NCBI RefSeq assembly: GCF_020360975.1
Contig: NW_025408676.1
Coordinates: 806,001 to 870,000 of the forward strand
Direction of reading: 5' to 3'
Source: Hirsutella rhossiliensis
Lineage: Eukaryota > Ascomycota > Sordariomycetes > Hypocreales > Ophiocordycipitaceae
Length of the DNA: 64,000 bases
Part shown: piece after piece, positions 25,860 through 35,322 of the stretch
Position numbering within the stretch: the stretch's first letter is position 1
Layout: the number at the start of each line of letters is the position of its first letter
The notes under the pieces: generated by a model
Database searches by the model: none
What the model was told of the DNA's origin: nothing
The model's input: the letters and a program-made list of their open reading frames with translations, nothing else
Made by a program: the position numbers and the translations under genes

Positions 25860-27300
25860 TCTTTTTAGTGCCTCTTATATCTATTATTCGGAGCGGCACT
25901 AACTATACTCTATACTCCTTTACCTTACTATTATTAAGCCCTAATAACTTAGGGTATAATAGCGCTACTTATAGTAATCCCTACTATTAAGTAAAGTATA
26001 CGTCTACGAGGTTAATAGTACTATAAGTATTTAAGTATATAGGGACTTTAGTAGGGTTTCGCCCTAATATCGTTATAGGAGTTTTAAGTAACTATCCTAT
26101 AGGTATTAAGTTTACTAAGGGAGAGGCGTTTACCCCGATATCTTACCTTTTCCCTATTTTATAGTATTAAGTCTAAGAGTCTTTACTAGGGTTTCTACCT
26201 TTAAAGAATTAGTATATTCCGTAGATAGGTATCCCGGCTTATTATATTAGAAATATATAATTCCTAATTAAGTAGAAGATCCTCTTCCTCGATAACGTCC
26301 CTTAGTTCGGCCCCTAGTAGGTATATCGCTAGCTTACTAGTTATTAGTCGAATTAATAGTATTTCCTTAACGATTCGGCCTAGCTTATCGGCCTTTTTAA
26401 TTCCTTCCCCTATATATACCGCCTTAGGGTATAGTACTACTTTTATTCTTAGTTCCTTTAAGGGTAGAAGTAGTATTAGTACGTTGCCTCTTATTAATAG
26501 TAATATCCTAATATCGTTAGGCGACTTATATAAGCTCTTCCTATTAATAGGTATAGATAGGTATCGAATAGAGGTTAATTTAGTCCTAAAGTTATAGCTC
26601 TAGCTTAGCGAAAAACGTAAGAGTACGCGCCTTTTCTAATAGGCGTTCGAAATACCTCTCTAAGGAGTTAAGGTATAAGCTAAACTCTAGGGGGGACTAG
26701 CCTTCTTATTAGCGAGCCTCCTTTAATTACGTCGCTAATAGTATCTCCTTATTTATAGTATCCTTAATTAAGATAAGTATCTATTCTTTAAAGTATACCT
26801 AATCCGTACTATATTTAGTTCGGTTAATCGGCGTCTATTCTTTAAGGTATCGGCGCTATCTCGCTTTATAGTCGCTATATATATAATCTACCGCGTAGAG
26901 GATCTTTATTTTATCGCGACGAAAGCATCTAGGCGCTGCCCTAAAAGCGTCCTTTAGATCGTAAGTCTAGTCTAGACGTTTCCGTGTATTAGTAGGTTAG
27001 GATAATTAAGCGATATTTTTAATCTTAACCTCGCTACCGCGACTACTATCCGATTTAGGGGAGTAGGACTATCGACGCTTCCCTAAATAGATAGCGATAG
27101 CACCGGCGCGTTTAGTAATTTCCTCCTCTAATTATATAACGCGATCTTATAAGCGTTTCGTCTCCTCTAGCTCCTTAACACGCGCTTATAGGGCCGTAAG
27201 CTTTTCCTTATAAGATAGTTATCTTACGCCTATAGGTAGCGATATCTTCGATATAGTTATAACGCCGTCCGTAGTAAGGGTCTATTCCGAGGATATATCT
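25860..27300 (-). pseudogene. Gag region of element D
   Basis: This internal region lies between the 5' LTR and pol and is duplicated almost exactly in D' at 1-1,440. No long open frame remains; a short open stretch survives in the D' copy at 342-578. Assignment as Gag rests on position. Confidence 0.5.
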
Positions 27301-27463
27301 TCCTATTCTTCGTCTCTTAAGTAGATACTCGATATACGTAATAAAGAGGCCTCGACTAGTTAACTACTACGTCGCGCTATAAGAGCGTTACGTAGTCTTC
27401 TCTAAGTAGCTATCTCTACTAAGTAACTAAAAAGGGAAGCTTTAGAAATTATAAGGGAATATA

Positions 27464-27706
27464 TATTACGGTATAATTAGTTAGGTAGTAGAGATAGCTA
27501 GAGGTACTACGCTATATATATTATATTCTCCTCGTCGTAAGACTAAAGCTTATAAGAAGAGGGATTTTTCCTCTTTAGTCGGAGTAGTAAGTAGTCTATA
27601 ATATATAAGCGGGGTAGGCACGATTCCCTACTAATACCCTACCGATATATTAGTACTATATACCCGAGTGCTTTATTAGCCCGTACCTCCTAGTAGCGCT
27701 CTTATA
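27464..27706 (-). repeat. 5' LTR of element D (243 bp)
   Basis: It pairs with 19,913-20,155. The boundary to element A sequence lies at 27,707. Confidence 0.88.
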
Positions 27707-28162
27707 CGCGTTTACCCCTAGGGCCGCCCTTATCTTAGAATCTAGAGATCCGCTATATCTAAGGCTCTAGTAGTATATAAAGGAGTAAATACTATACTAT
27801 ATTACGATAGCCGTTTAAGCCCTATTTCTTATCTATTATAAACTTCGTTTATAGCCGGCTAAGGAAAAAGTAAAAGGACTTAGGCTTACCGTCCTAAGTC
27901 GGCTAAGGAAGCGGCTTTTATATTAATAGTACCGCCGCTATAACTAATATTATAGAGGTTATAGGGGTTAACGCTAGTCTTATAGACGGCTCCCTTAGTA
28001 TAGCGAGAACCTTATTCTTCTCGCTAGCTATCGCGCTTCTAATTACTTTTAAGATAGCTATAATACTTCTTATCCGCCTAAGGGGTAGCGGGGTGCTCCC
28101 TTAAAGAAGCGGCACCTTTTCTAGGGAGATATCTATTAGATCTATTAGTTAATAGCTTATAT
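27707..28162 (-). pseudogene. Leader and Gag N-terminal region of element A
   Basis: This minus-strand segment lies directly after the 5' LTR of A and before the D insertion. Stretches of degenerate coding sequence are visible but I could not define the start codon. Confidence 0.4.
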
Positions 28163-28348
28163 TATTATAGAGTAGGTAAAGGCGTATATATAGGTGCCGT
28201 TTATAGGATAATATTAATAAGCTATATAGAGCTCTTTTATACGCGGCTAGCCTATATATATATATATAGGATCCGGCCCTCTATATATAACTATATAGCT
28301 TAGGCTATAGCCTAAGCCTATAACCTATAATAGTTAAAGACTCTTATA
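28163..28348 (-). repeat. 186 bp LTR of A/C family (5' LTR of A)
   Basis: It is the reverse complement of the LTR at 3,994-4,179 with equal length. There is no polypurine tract on its outer side (28,349 onward), which fits a 5' LTR whose outer side is host DNA. Confidence 0.8.
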
Positions 28349-29130
28349 CTTAGCCGGATTTAAACCGACTCTAGTATTATAGCTAGTAAGCCTCCTAGGT
28401 ATATAACTACTATACTATAAGGGTTATAATATAAGTAGTTTATTAAGGTATAATATTAAAATAGCTTAGACTATAAGTAATACTAAATAAAAGTTAATAT
28501 TCTAATAAAATATTAATTTTAGTTTACTTAATATATTTTATATCTTTTATAAGCTTTATACTACTTTTTAGCTCCTTTTCTATTTTCTTTTAGTAAGTAA
28601 TATATTTAAGACCTAGATAATCTAGCTATATTTTATAATATATTTAGTAGTATATATAATATCTTATAAAGCTAATTTATTTAAATATATAATATTATAT
28701 ATATTATATAATAGCTAGGTAGGGCGGATAGGTCGGCCTAGGTAGGGGGCTCGAGGTAGAAGAAAGAGAGATATATAGGGAGACGGCACGAGATATAAGG
28801 AAAATGCAGCTAAAGAGCGACTATAGTTAGATAAAGAGGGAGAAAAGAAAAGATTCTCTCTTTCTCTCGGCTAGACGATCTATATAAGGGAAATATATTA
28901 CGTAATATATTACGTAATTTCTATCCTATAATAATATAGTTATAAACTCTAAGTTAGTACTAAAATATTTATATTATAAGAAAGAGTTAACTTAAAATAA
29001 TAAATAAGAATATATAGACTATATACTACTACTTTAGGAGAAATATAGTAAGATACGTATTAGTTAGGGCTATAATAATAAACTTAGGTAAGTTTAGTTT
29101 CCCTTATCCCTAGGCACCTAATTATATCTA
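28349..29130. other. RIP-affected flank of the repeat block; no gene recognised
   Basis: This is AT-rich host or older repeat sequence up to the sharp change in composition near 29,130. A T-arm-like stem-loop of a possible RIP-mutated tRNA or tRNA-derived SINE is visible on the minus strand at about 28,353-28,372. The repeat tattacgtaa occurs twice near 28,900. Confidence 0.5.
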
Positions 29131-29138
29131 ACTTATTA

Positions 29139-29618
29139 TAAAGGCCCGGAAGCAGTTAAAGCGGCAATAAAGATGGCAGCTAAGTACTTTGCCGAGCTGG
29201 AACAACCCGAGAGAAACCATTTCATTGCTAGAAAAGGCCGCTTCCACGGGACCAAAACGGGATCATTGGCATTGACAGGGAAGCAAGCATTCAAGCACTC
29301 TTTTGCGTCCCTGCTGAGGCACGACATGGTTTCGCGTCAGCATGCCAAGCTCCTATAGGACAATTGTGGACGGAGAAGCTAGGCCGGAATACTTGGCCGG
29401 GCTAATGCAAGAACTTAATGAGGAGTTCCGACAAGTAGGGCCGGACAAGGTCGCATGATAGAGCCCTGGAACATCTTCTTGTATCCAGGCACAGGCATAG
29501 CCGATGACTGCAAAGAAGATCACATTCTCATCAGCCCGGCATATACCCTCAAGGCGGAAGAATTCAACTTGACTGCTCCACGGGTTATAGGCGTTCTTTG
29601 TCAAGTTTTAGGGCCCAG
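29139..29618 (+). pseudogene. Class III aminotransferase pseudogene (internal deletion)
   Basis: Three blocks match class III (omega-type, PLP-dependent) aminotransferases. The first resembles the conserved region after the SGSEA motif (AAIKMAAKYFAE, then NHFIARKGRFHG and GSLALTGK) at 29,157-29,290. The second, in another frame, is DGEARPEYLAGLMQELNEEF (29,371-29,440). The third is the C-terminal LYPGTGIAD...DHILISPAYT (29,476-29,550). The middle of the enzyme, including the PLP-binding lysine, is missing, and there are frameshifts and stops. It sits at the edge of the RIP block, so decay by transposon-driven rearrangement is plausible. Confidence 0.7.
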
Positions 29619-29867
29619 TCATGAGAATCTTATTTGAATTACAACCAGCTATAAGACATGTCGAGCGCCAACAAAACCACAACGAGGATATATATATCGA
29701 ACCGGAGCATTCGGCAATCAGTGCCAGCAAGAACATCAAAACGTGTATCCTCGCCGAGGTTGCCCGTCGGGAGTGGAAGAAGGAGTAGTGGCCCTAGAGA
29801 CAAACATTGTATTTGGATGTTAGCCGCGTTCGGTTTTCGGCAGAGCGCCGGCACTTACTCAATTGTT

Positions 29868-29940
29868 CCCTTTCGTTTATAGCCTTTTAATCTTAAAGGC
29901 ACATATACCTTAATGTATATTAAGAAAGGACATAAATAGA
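29868..29940 (+). pseudogene. Short Gypsy reverse-transcriptase relic
   Basis: About 22 codons read FIAFNLKGTYTLMYIKKGHK followed by a stop. This matches the LDLKGAYNLIRIKKGDEW segment of fungal Ty3/Gypsy RTs. Nothing else of the element remains nearby. Confidence 0.5.
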
Positions 29941-30249
29941 TGTTGGCCCTGAAAATAGCGCTTGGATTATTTAAACAAACTTTGGACGCTATTCCATACT
30001 CTCCTATGAACTCCATGATGGCTTTTACTATGTTCTTACTGCTGGGTGGCCCTCCTAATCCCCGTGTCCTTGTTACCAAGGACTGAGGGCTATTATCTTT
30101 AGGAAATAATTAGATTGTAAATTTTATTACGTCTAAGTAACGTAGCAATGTTCAATTTCCTGTTACAATGTGGATTGACGAGGGAGCATTCTGGAGGGGC
30201 TTTGCTTGACAAACTCCTTTTTGCTGTCGTAGCCCCCTGTTGTATATAT

Positions 30250-31488
30250 CTAAACCCACCCTAACTCCCCCCAAGTTTTACCCGTCTTTGGATCGATGTT
30301 ATATTTAGCCAACTCTGCAGAATCTTCACTTGGGATATCGTGGTCGACATCATTCGGGTCAATAAAATCCTTCTCTGCGCCTGGGGGACCCTTAAAGATA
30401 AAGGGATTTTTGGTCTCCCCAGGCTGTTTCGCCTCCGGACTTTTCGCCTCCTCCGGCTTTGCCGCCTGCTTTGTTTCTGTTATGCAACGGCACCGTGTCC
30501 CGAACGCTGGGATAGTGCATTCCAAACACCAATGCTTTTCCCTAAACATCCCCTTCGGGTCCTTTGCCGTCGGCTGCTGTTTGCCATCAACCTTAAATGC
30601 CTTGCTAATTAAAGCATTGCATCTTGTTATTAGATCGGTTAGAAGCTCTTCATCGTCTGGAGGATGATCCTCAATAGTTTCGCAGCTCTCAATAAGCTTA
30701 TTGAGTCCTTCGACCATTGTGTCCTCCTCTTGGGGCTGTTCTTCTAGCTCATCTTCCCGCTTGTCTTTCTCCCTTAACCTGCCACATGCATAGTCCACAT
30801 CATTTTTGAAATATTGTTCCCCTCGCAGCCAACAAATGAATCTTAACTTCAGCTCATTTCCGTAGATCTCAGGGACCTGTTCTCCCCCTATTGCCCTCTG
30901 AAAGCTTGTCATCGCGTCGTCAAACCACGTTAAGGCCAATCCAACGGGGTGATCCCACCGTTTCATTGTATCGAGCAAGTCATGCGCAAGGGGGGCCAGT
31001 ACACTAAAGGCAGCGGCCTTGCCTGTACGGACTCCAACTACCCGGAATCCGCGCGCCGCCTTAAGTCTACCCCAAGCAGCAGATGCAGACTTGGAGTTGA
31101 ACTTGATTGGAGGTGTCTTAGGCTTAGAACCTTTGAGAAGTTGTCCACAGCCATCCCTCTTGAGGCAGGTCGTTCGTAGATTTGACTTTCCCGGTGCATT
31201 TGGGTCCGGGTTATACGGAATCTCGCCAGTAGGCTTGATGTGCGTCCTCCGGCCATCCCCTGGGCCCTCCGCAAGGTTCGGAAGCCCGTTGGGTTTTCTA
31301 TTAGAAGTTGAGGTCTTGCCCGAATCCATGGATTTTTTAGGAAGTGAATAGTCGAAACCAGACGACGTATACCTCCTATAACCATCTTTCACTAGATCAG
31401 AGGTAACACCTCGACGAATGAGGCTTCCTGTAGTCCCAAAAGTAGCGAGTCCGATAAGAACTATAAGGTATAATATAACAGCCTTCAT
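30250..31488 (-). CDS. Secreted orphan protein, 412 aa
   Basis: This is a single-exon frame starting with ATG at 31,488. Residues 1-22 form a signal peptide (hydrophobic AVILYLIVLIGLATFG). A Ser/Pro/Lys-rich region follows to about residue 125. A helical central part (about 130-260) contains the WDHPVGLALTWFDDAM and YGNELKLRFICWLRGEQ segments. An acidic Glu/Asp-rich stretch comes next, then a cysteine cluster (CLEC...CRC, about 325-340) and a Lys/Pro/Glu-rich tail. From memory the central part resembles the non-catalytic C-terminal region of heat-labile-enterotoxin-like proteins of insect-pathogenic fungi. No ADP-ribosyltransferase motif is seen, so I do not assign that function. There is no disruption, which contrasts with the broken neighbours. 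Confidence 0.7.
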   Translation of the reverse strand: MKAVILYLIVLIGLATFGTTGSLIRRGVTSDLVKDGYRRYTSSGFDYSLPKKSMDSGKTSTSNRKPNGLPNLAEGPGDGRRTHIKPTGEIPYNPDPNAPGKSNLRTTCLKRDGCGQLLKGSKPKTPPIKFNSKSASAAWGRLKAARGFRVVGVRTGKAAAFSVLAPLAHDLLDTMKRWDHPVGLALTWFDDAMTSFQRAIGGEQVPEIYGNELKLRFICWLRGEQYFKNDVDYACGRLREKDKREDELEEQPQEEDTMVEGLNKLIESCETIEDHPPDDEELLTDLITRCNALISKAFKVDGKQQPTAKDPKGMFREKHWCLECTIPAFGTRCRCITETKQAAKPEEAKSPEAKQPGETKNPFIFKGPPGAEKDFIDPNDVDHDIPSEDSAELAKYNIDPKTGKTWGELGWV

Positions 31489-33430
31489 TGTTTAACGAAA
31501 TGTTGGCAAACTGTTACTATATATAGTAAGTTAGACTTGTAGATTTAGCTAAAATAGAGCTAAGATAGGAAGGCTCTATTAATCCTTGAAAAGATTAATT
31601 CCTTACTAGTAAACTGTTTTGATAGTTTATATTAATCCGAGATAGGCAAGCGGAGACAAAGAGGCTTTAGGCAAGTAGTAAGATAGTGATATATAATAGC
31701 CGAGGAAGAAATAAAAAGCAGACATAACGGGGGAATTAAATAGGAACTTCTAAGTGAGCATTATATTAATGTTGAACTTGACCGGGGTAGGTTTTCGGAA
31801 TTAAAGCCTCATCTTAGATTTCAGGGTTGAGCCATCAATCTCTTGATCCTCTATGCATAAGATCGTCAGTCACGCAAGGCTAGTGCTATGCTCTCCTGGG
31901 GGTCATTACTCCAGACTCGGCATGTTATTTCCGGTGCGCGGTGCGGCTAATTGCCGCCCAACCGCGCTCAGAATGTGGACTAAAATCGCTATTAGCCCCG
32001 GGTGACCGATTCAGAAGACCTAAGTTGATCAGCCCGCCCGTCTCACAATACAGCATCAGCCACAGAACGCGGCTGCGCGGCAATTTACCAGTATTAGTAA
32101 CAGGACCCTTTTCCTGAGCGTCTACCGGTACTCTATTTACTCGGCGAAATGCGTCGCGTCGTACGTAATGGCGGGGCGGCCCCATCTAAATGCTCTACGA
32201 TCACGGGGAGCCCCCCTGTTCCGCTGATTCTGAGCAAGAGGTTTCGAGGAAAGGGGTTCCTCGTCCGATACGACACGACGAACTACGCGGTTGTCGATCG
32301 CCAAGACTTAGGCGACTTGTTGAGTGCGGTAATTAATAATGACGAAGATGATAGTGACCCGTTGTGGCACCAGGGGTAACTGTGCCCTCTTTTTAGGCTC
32401 CTGATCCTGAGTATACCATGGTCAAGCTGACCATAAATTTTGACTGCCGTATTATCTCAGTAAACTGAGCCGGCTGTAGCCTCATAGATTGCATGCCCGC
32501 TAAGTCTGTATCAAGGAGAGATCTACTTGCTGCTCCCTGATCTCTGAATTTTTCTGCTACGGCTGGCTTTGCTAACATAGGCAAACCTCTCCTCCGACCA
32601 CGCCATCTATCAGGTCCCACCACCCCATAACCTTACAGCCGGCCCTTTTACTGAGATAATGCGGTACTGCGAAAGATGGGGCCCCCTGATCCTTGTCGCC
32701 TTACAACCTGACGATCCTTGACTAAGTTCATCGCATGAGCACATTCTGATAGCTGCGCAGGATAGACAACAAACACACCTGAAGGAAGGGCTTACTCGCC
32801 ATGTACTACTCGCTTATGCAAATCAATACTTCAACTAATTCTGTTAGCCTATCCCACAGCTCCTCCGACCTAGGTGCAGCTGAATGACCCAGGTGCAGCT
32901 GAAAAAGATGGTGCACAGGAGGGCGCATTTACCGAACGTCTGGCACTCTGGCCGAGCAAAGCTGACATGTCCAGTAACTTACAGTACAGTAGGGGCGTTG
33001 AACGTGCAACTTCGGCGTGTTCGTCGCATACTTTTCGTCCGTGCACCGCTTTACAAGTAACAAGACCCTGACAAGGATCGTGCCGGTGCAGATCAGCCAA
33101 TCGAGTTTCGTCTTAGATCCTATAGTCGCTCATCGCTGTCAGTCATTAATATCCATATAAGTCAGAGGAGCAAACAATCCGGGGTTGAGTAAAGAGCCTC
33201 GAGGAACGAATAATTAAGGTTGGAGGCGAGAATTTGATGATATGAGTGGTTCGGGAGATCAAGGGATAGTTCAATTAGAGCTCTACAGCTCAAGAAAGGG
33301 CCGGAAGTTATTAGTCGCGCAGCTCGTGTTGCTTGTCGTCCAACTCCATAGTGTTAATGCATTAGGTGTTTGGAAGTGAAAGTCGGGCCTAATGTTGAGT
33401 TACACGAATACAAGTCAAAAGGTGGCAACA
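31489..33430. other. No recognisable gene
   Basis: AT-rich upstream sequence of the secreted orphan is followed by mixed-composition DNA. Small open frames (for example 32,149-32,379 plus) show no motif I recognise. Confidence 0.5.
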
Positions 33431-33439
33431 TTATTAGTA

Positions 33440-34310
33440 TACCAGCTGCGCGTGTGTGGAGGAGGGGTATCGTGATTATTTATCTTTGCGCCCGGCCAAA
33501 GGGGTGGTAAAGGCATTGGGTAGTGGTTGACCTGCCACGGGGGGGTTTAAGCGAACTCCCAGTCGATAAGGCCCAGGAAATTAAAGTCGTTATTAACTAT
33601 AATATTTTGCGTGCCGAGATCTATATGATTTAGGAGATAGTTTGCCTAAGATGCTTTAAAAAGGCCAATAGTCTATACAATTTCGAGGAAAACTAAGGCA
33701 CCAAGCCTACTAGAGTGAGACGAGTTTGGATTGAGCTTATCACGAAGCTGCGCCTTGCGGAATAAAGACTTTTCAATAGCAGTAAAATACTCGGTGGCCG
33801 TAGAGAACGGCCCTTGCGGAATAAGCCCTTCAGCCGCCGCTATGGACAACTTGCCAATGATAAGCTCTCCTGGTTCCGTAATGGAAGTAATAGAACCGAT
33901 CTGAGGATGTACCAAAGTCGCCGATTGCACTTAGGCCATCGTCCACTGAGCCATATCATGCTCCTGGCTTGCAACCTAGATGTAGTAAGAAATTGCATAA
34001 TGGATGGGTTTAGATGTATTGCAAAGCGAAATATATAACAGCGAGACATATGACAGAAAGCGATGGAAGGTGAAATAGAACGGCGGTTCACCTACTACTG
34101 GCAAACTGCAAAGATTAGGTGCAACATCCTATAGAGTATTTCCATAAAACCCTTCTAAGAGCATGTGACTCGTTCCGTTGCTCAGTGCTTGACTTGGAGA
34201 ACTTATGGCCGAAACTTTAAAGAATAGATCGTCCACAAGGTGAAGGTGCTGGATGTCTGTATGCTCTATGAGAATCTCGTGCAAGTACTTGAGCGATCAC
34301 GAGAGTCGGT
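33440..34310 (-). pseudogene. APH-family phosphotransferase pseudogene
   Basis: The minus strand gives segments typical of fungal aminoglycoside-phosphotransferase-like kinases. In order they are LLEGFYGNTL near 34,135-34,165, QIGSITSI near 33,890, GPFSTATEYFTAIE near 33,785-33,825, LGALVFLEIV near 33,676-33,705, the catalytic loop HIDLGTQN near 33,604-33,627, and NDFNFLGLIDWEFA (DxE-type metal site) near 33,553-33,594. The segment from about 34,105 to 33,976 (GTAGTA...CATCTAG) reads as an intron. In-frame TAG/TAA at 33,673-33,675 and other sites stand where Gln is expected, as RIP produces. The natural substrate of this family is usually unknown. Confidence 0.65.
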
Positions 34311-35322
34311 GTAGAAGTTACAATGGATGAGGAGATTCGTGGGAAGTGTAGTTACTAGGTCTAGCTGGAACAAGTGGACGAAATTGGACGGGGCAAGTTA
34401 CACAGACTGGCGGGCTTCAGGTTCAGTGTTGCTTGGACTCCGCACAATAAAGCAAGTTAGAGTCAGCCTGATAGGGTCGAGCGGAGATAAGCTAGCCGAA
34501 AGTAAGGTAGCTCCTATAGAAATTCGTATCCAGTGTAAGGGGCAGCCGTAGTGAGAGGATGTTTAATCTGTTACAGTCGGTGATGTAAATTGGAGGCGGT
34601 CGGGCTATGGAAGCAACACTATGAATTAATCTTCACTGAGCCGGGCCCTTAATAAGATATTGGCCCTGGTCTGGCTCAGCTCAAAAGCTAATTTAAAGGG
34701 GAACACACGGTCGCATCGCCATGCGGGTCTTAATGGCGTGGAGGCGTCTCTTCCGCCAATATATCTTGCTGAGAGCGTAGAATATATACTTTTAGTGAAA
34801 CGGCTTCTAGCTCGTCATTTCTCGTTTGGCAGCCCACACTTGTGGTCTCGGCTGGCTGTCAGACACGCAAGCTTTAATATACGACCCCTTAATCCAATAG
34901 ACCCATTATACTCCTTGACTGTCTGGCCACTCACTCTGGACGGAGATGGACCTCGGCTTAGGAGTGGTGGCGGCCCACAAGTCACATCGTGTTTATCACC
35001 TTCTGGATAAGATATGGAGAAAGTAAACCAGTGTTGCTTTTGAGGAACCAAGTGACGAGACATTTTCGTCGCAGAGGCTCTCCCTTCAAGGGAAGCTCGA
35101 CATCAATTCACGGCTATAGCGCCAAGCCCCCAAACTTGTCGTATGATGAAATCGCAGTTGTGAGGCATACATCGTGCTGCCACGAAACACATATATTATT
35201 ACTGAGAACATTTCTTCGTGAATTACTCCTTCGCGCTCATACGCTATAATGAGCGTCTCCAGGCACCTCCCAATCAGCGACTCTTTCACTGCTACCTGCC
35301 GAAATCTTGATGCTCATCTCCG
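34311..35322. other. No recognisable gene
   Basis: The N-terminal part of the phosphotransferase pseudogene may extend a little into this stretch. Open frames such as 34,660-35,010 (plus) have no motif I recognise. Confidence 0.45.

Larger units (their letters stand above)
19913..27706 (-). mobile_element. Complete Ty3/Gypsy-like element D (7.8 kb, 243 bp LTRs) with accessory antisense ORF
   Basis: Two 243 bp LTRs (19,913-20,155 and 27,464-27,706) bound the element. Gag and pol read on the minus strand, so the 5' LTR is at the right. The flanks cacg (19,909-19,912) and cgcg (27,707-27,710) may be a target duplication altered by one transition; I consider this likely but not proven. The element interrupts the Gag of element A. 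Between the chromodomain and the 3' LTR it carries a plus-strand reading frame of about 1.6 kb. A second copy, D', is at 1-1848. Confidence 0.85.
7927..28348 (-). mobile_element. Ty3/Gypsy-like element A, interrupted by MITE-2, B and D
   Basis: This is the oldest recognisable minus-strand element. Its pieces, in element order, are the 5' LTR (28,348-28,163), leader and Gag N-terminal region (28,162-27,707), Gag (19,912-19,409), Gag zinc knuckle, protease, RT and RNase H (11,802-9,167), and integrase (8,787-7,927). Gag reads on across the removed B insertion (11,803-19,408), ending in a zinc knuckle at 11,697-11,738, which supports the reconstruction. The 3' end is missing at the junction with element E. 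The family is the same as C. Confidence 0.7.

Noticed and set aside
1..29130. Centromere-like AT-rich region
   Set aside because: AT-richness is explained by RIP of nested retrotransposons; no satellite array is visible and CENP-A data would be needed.
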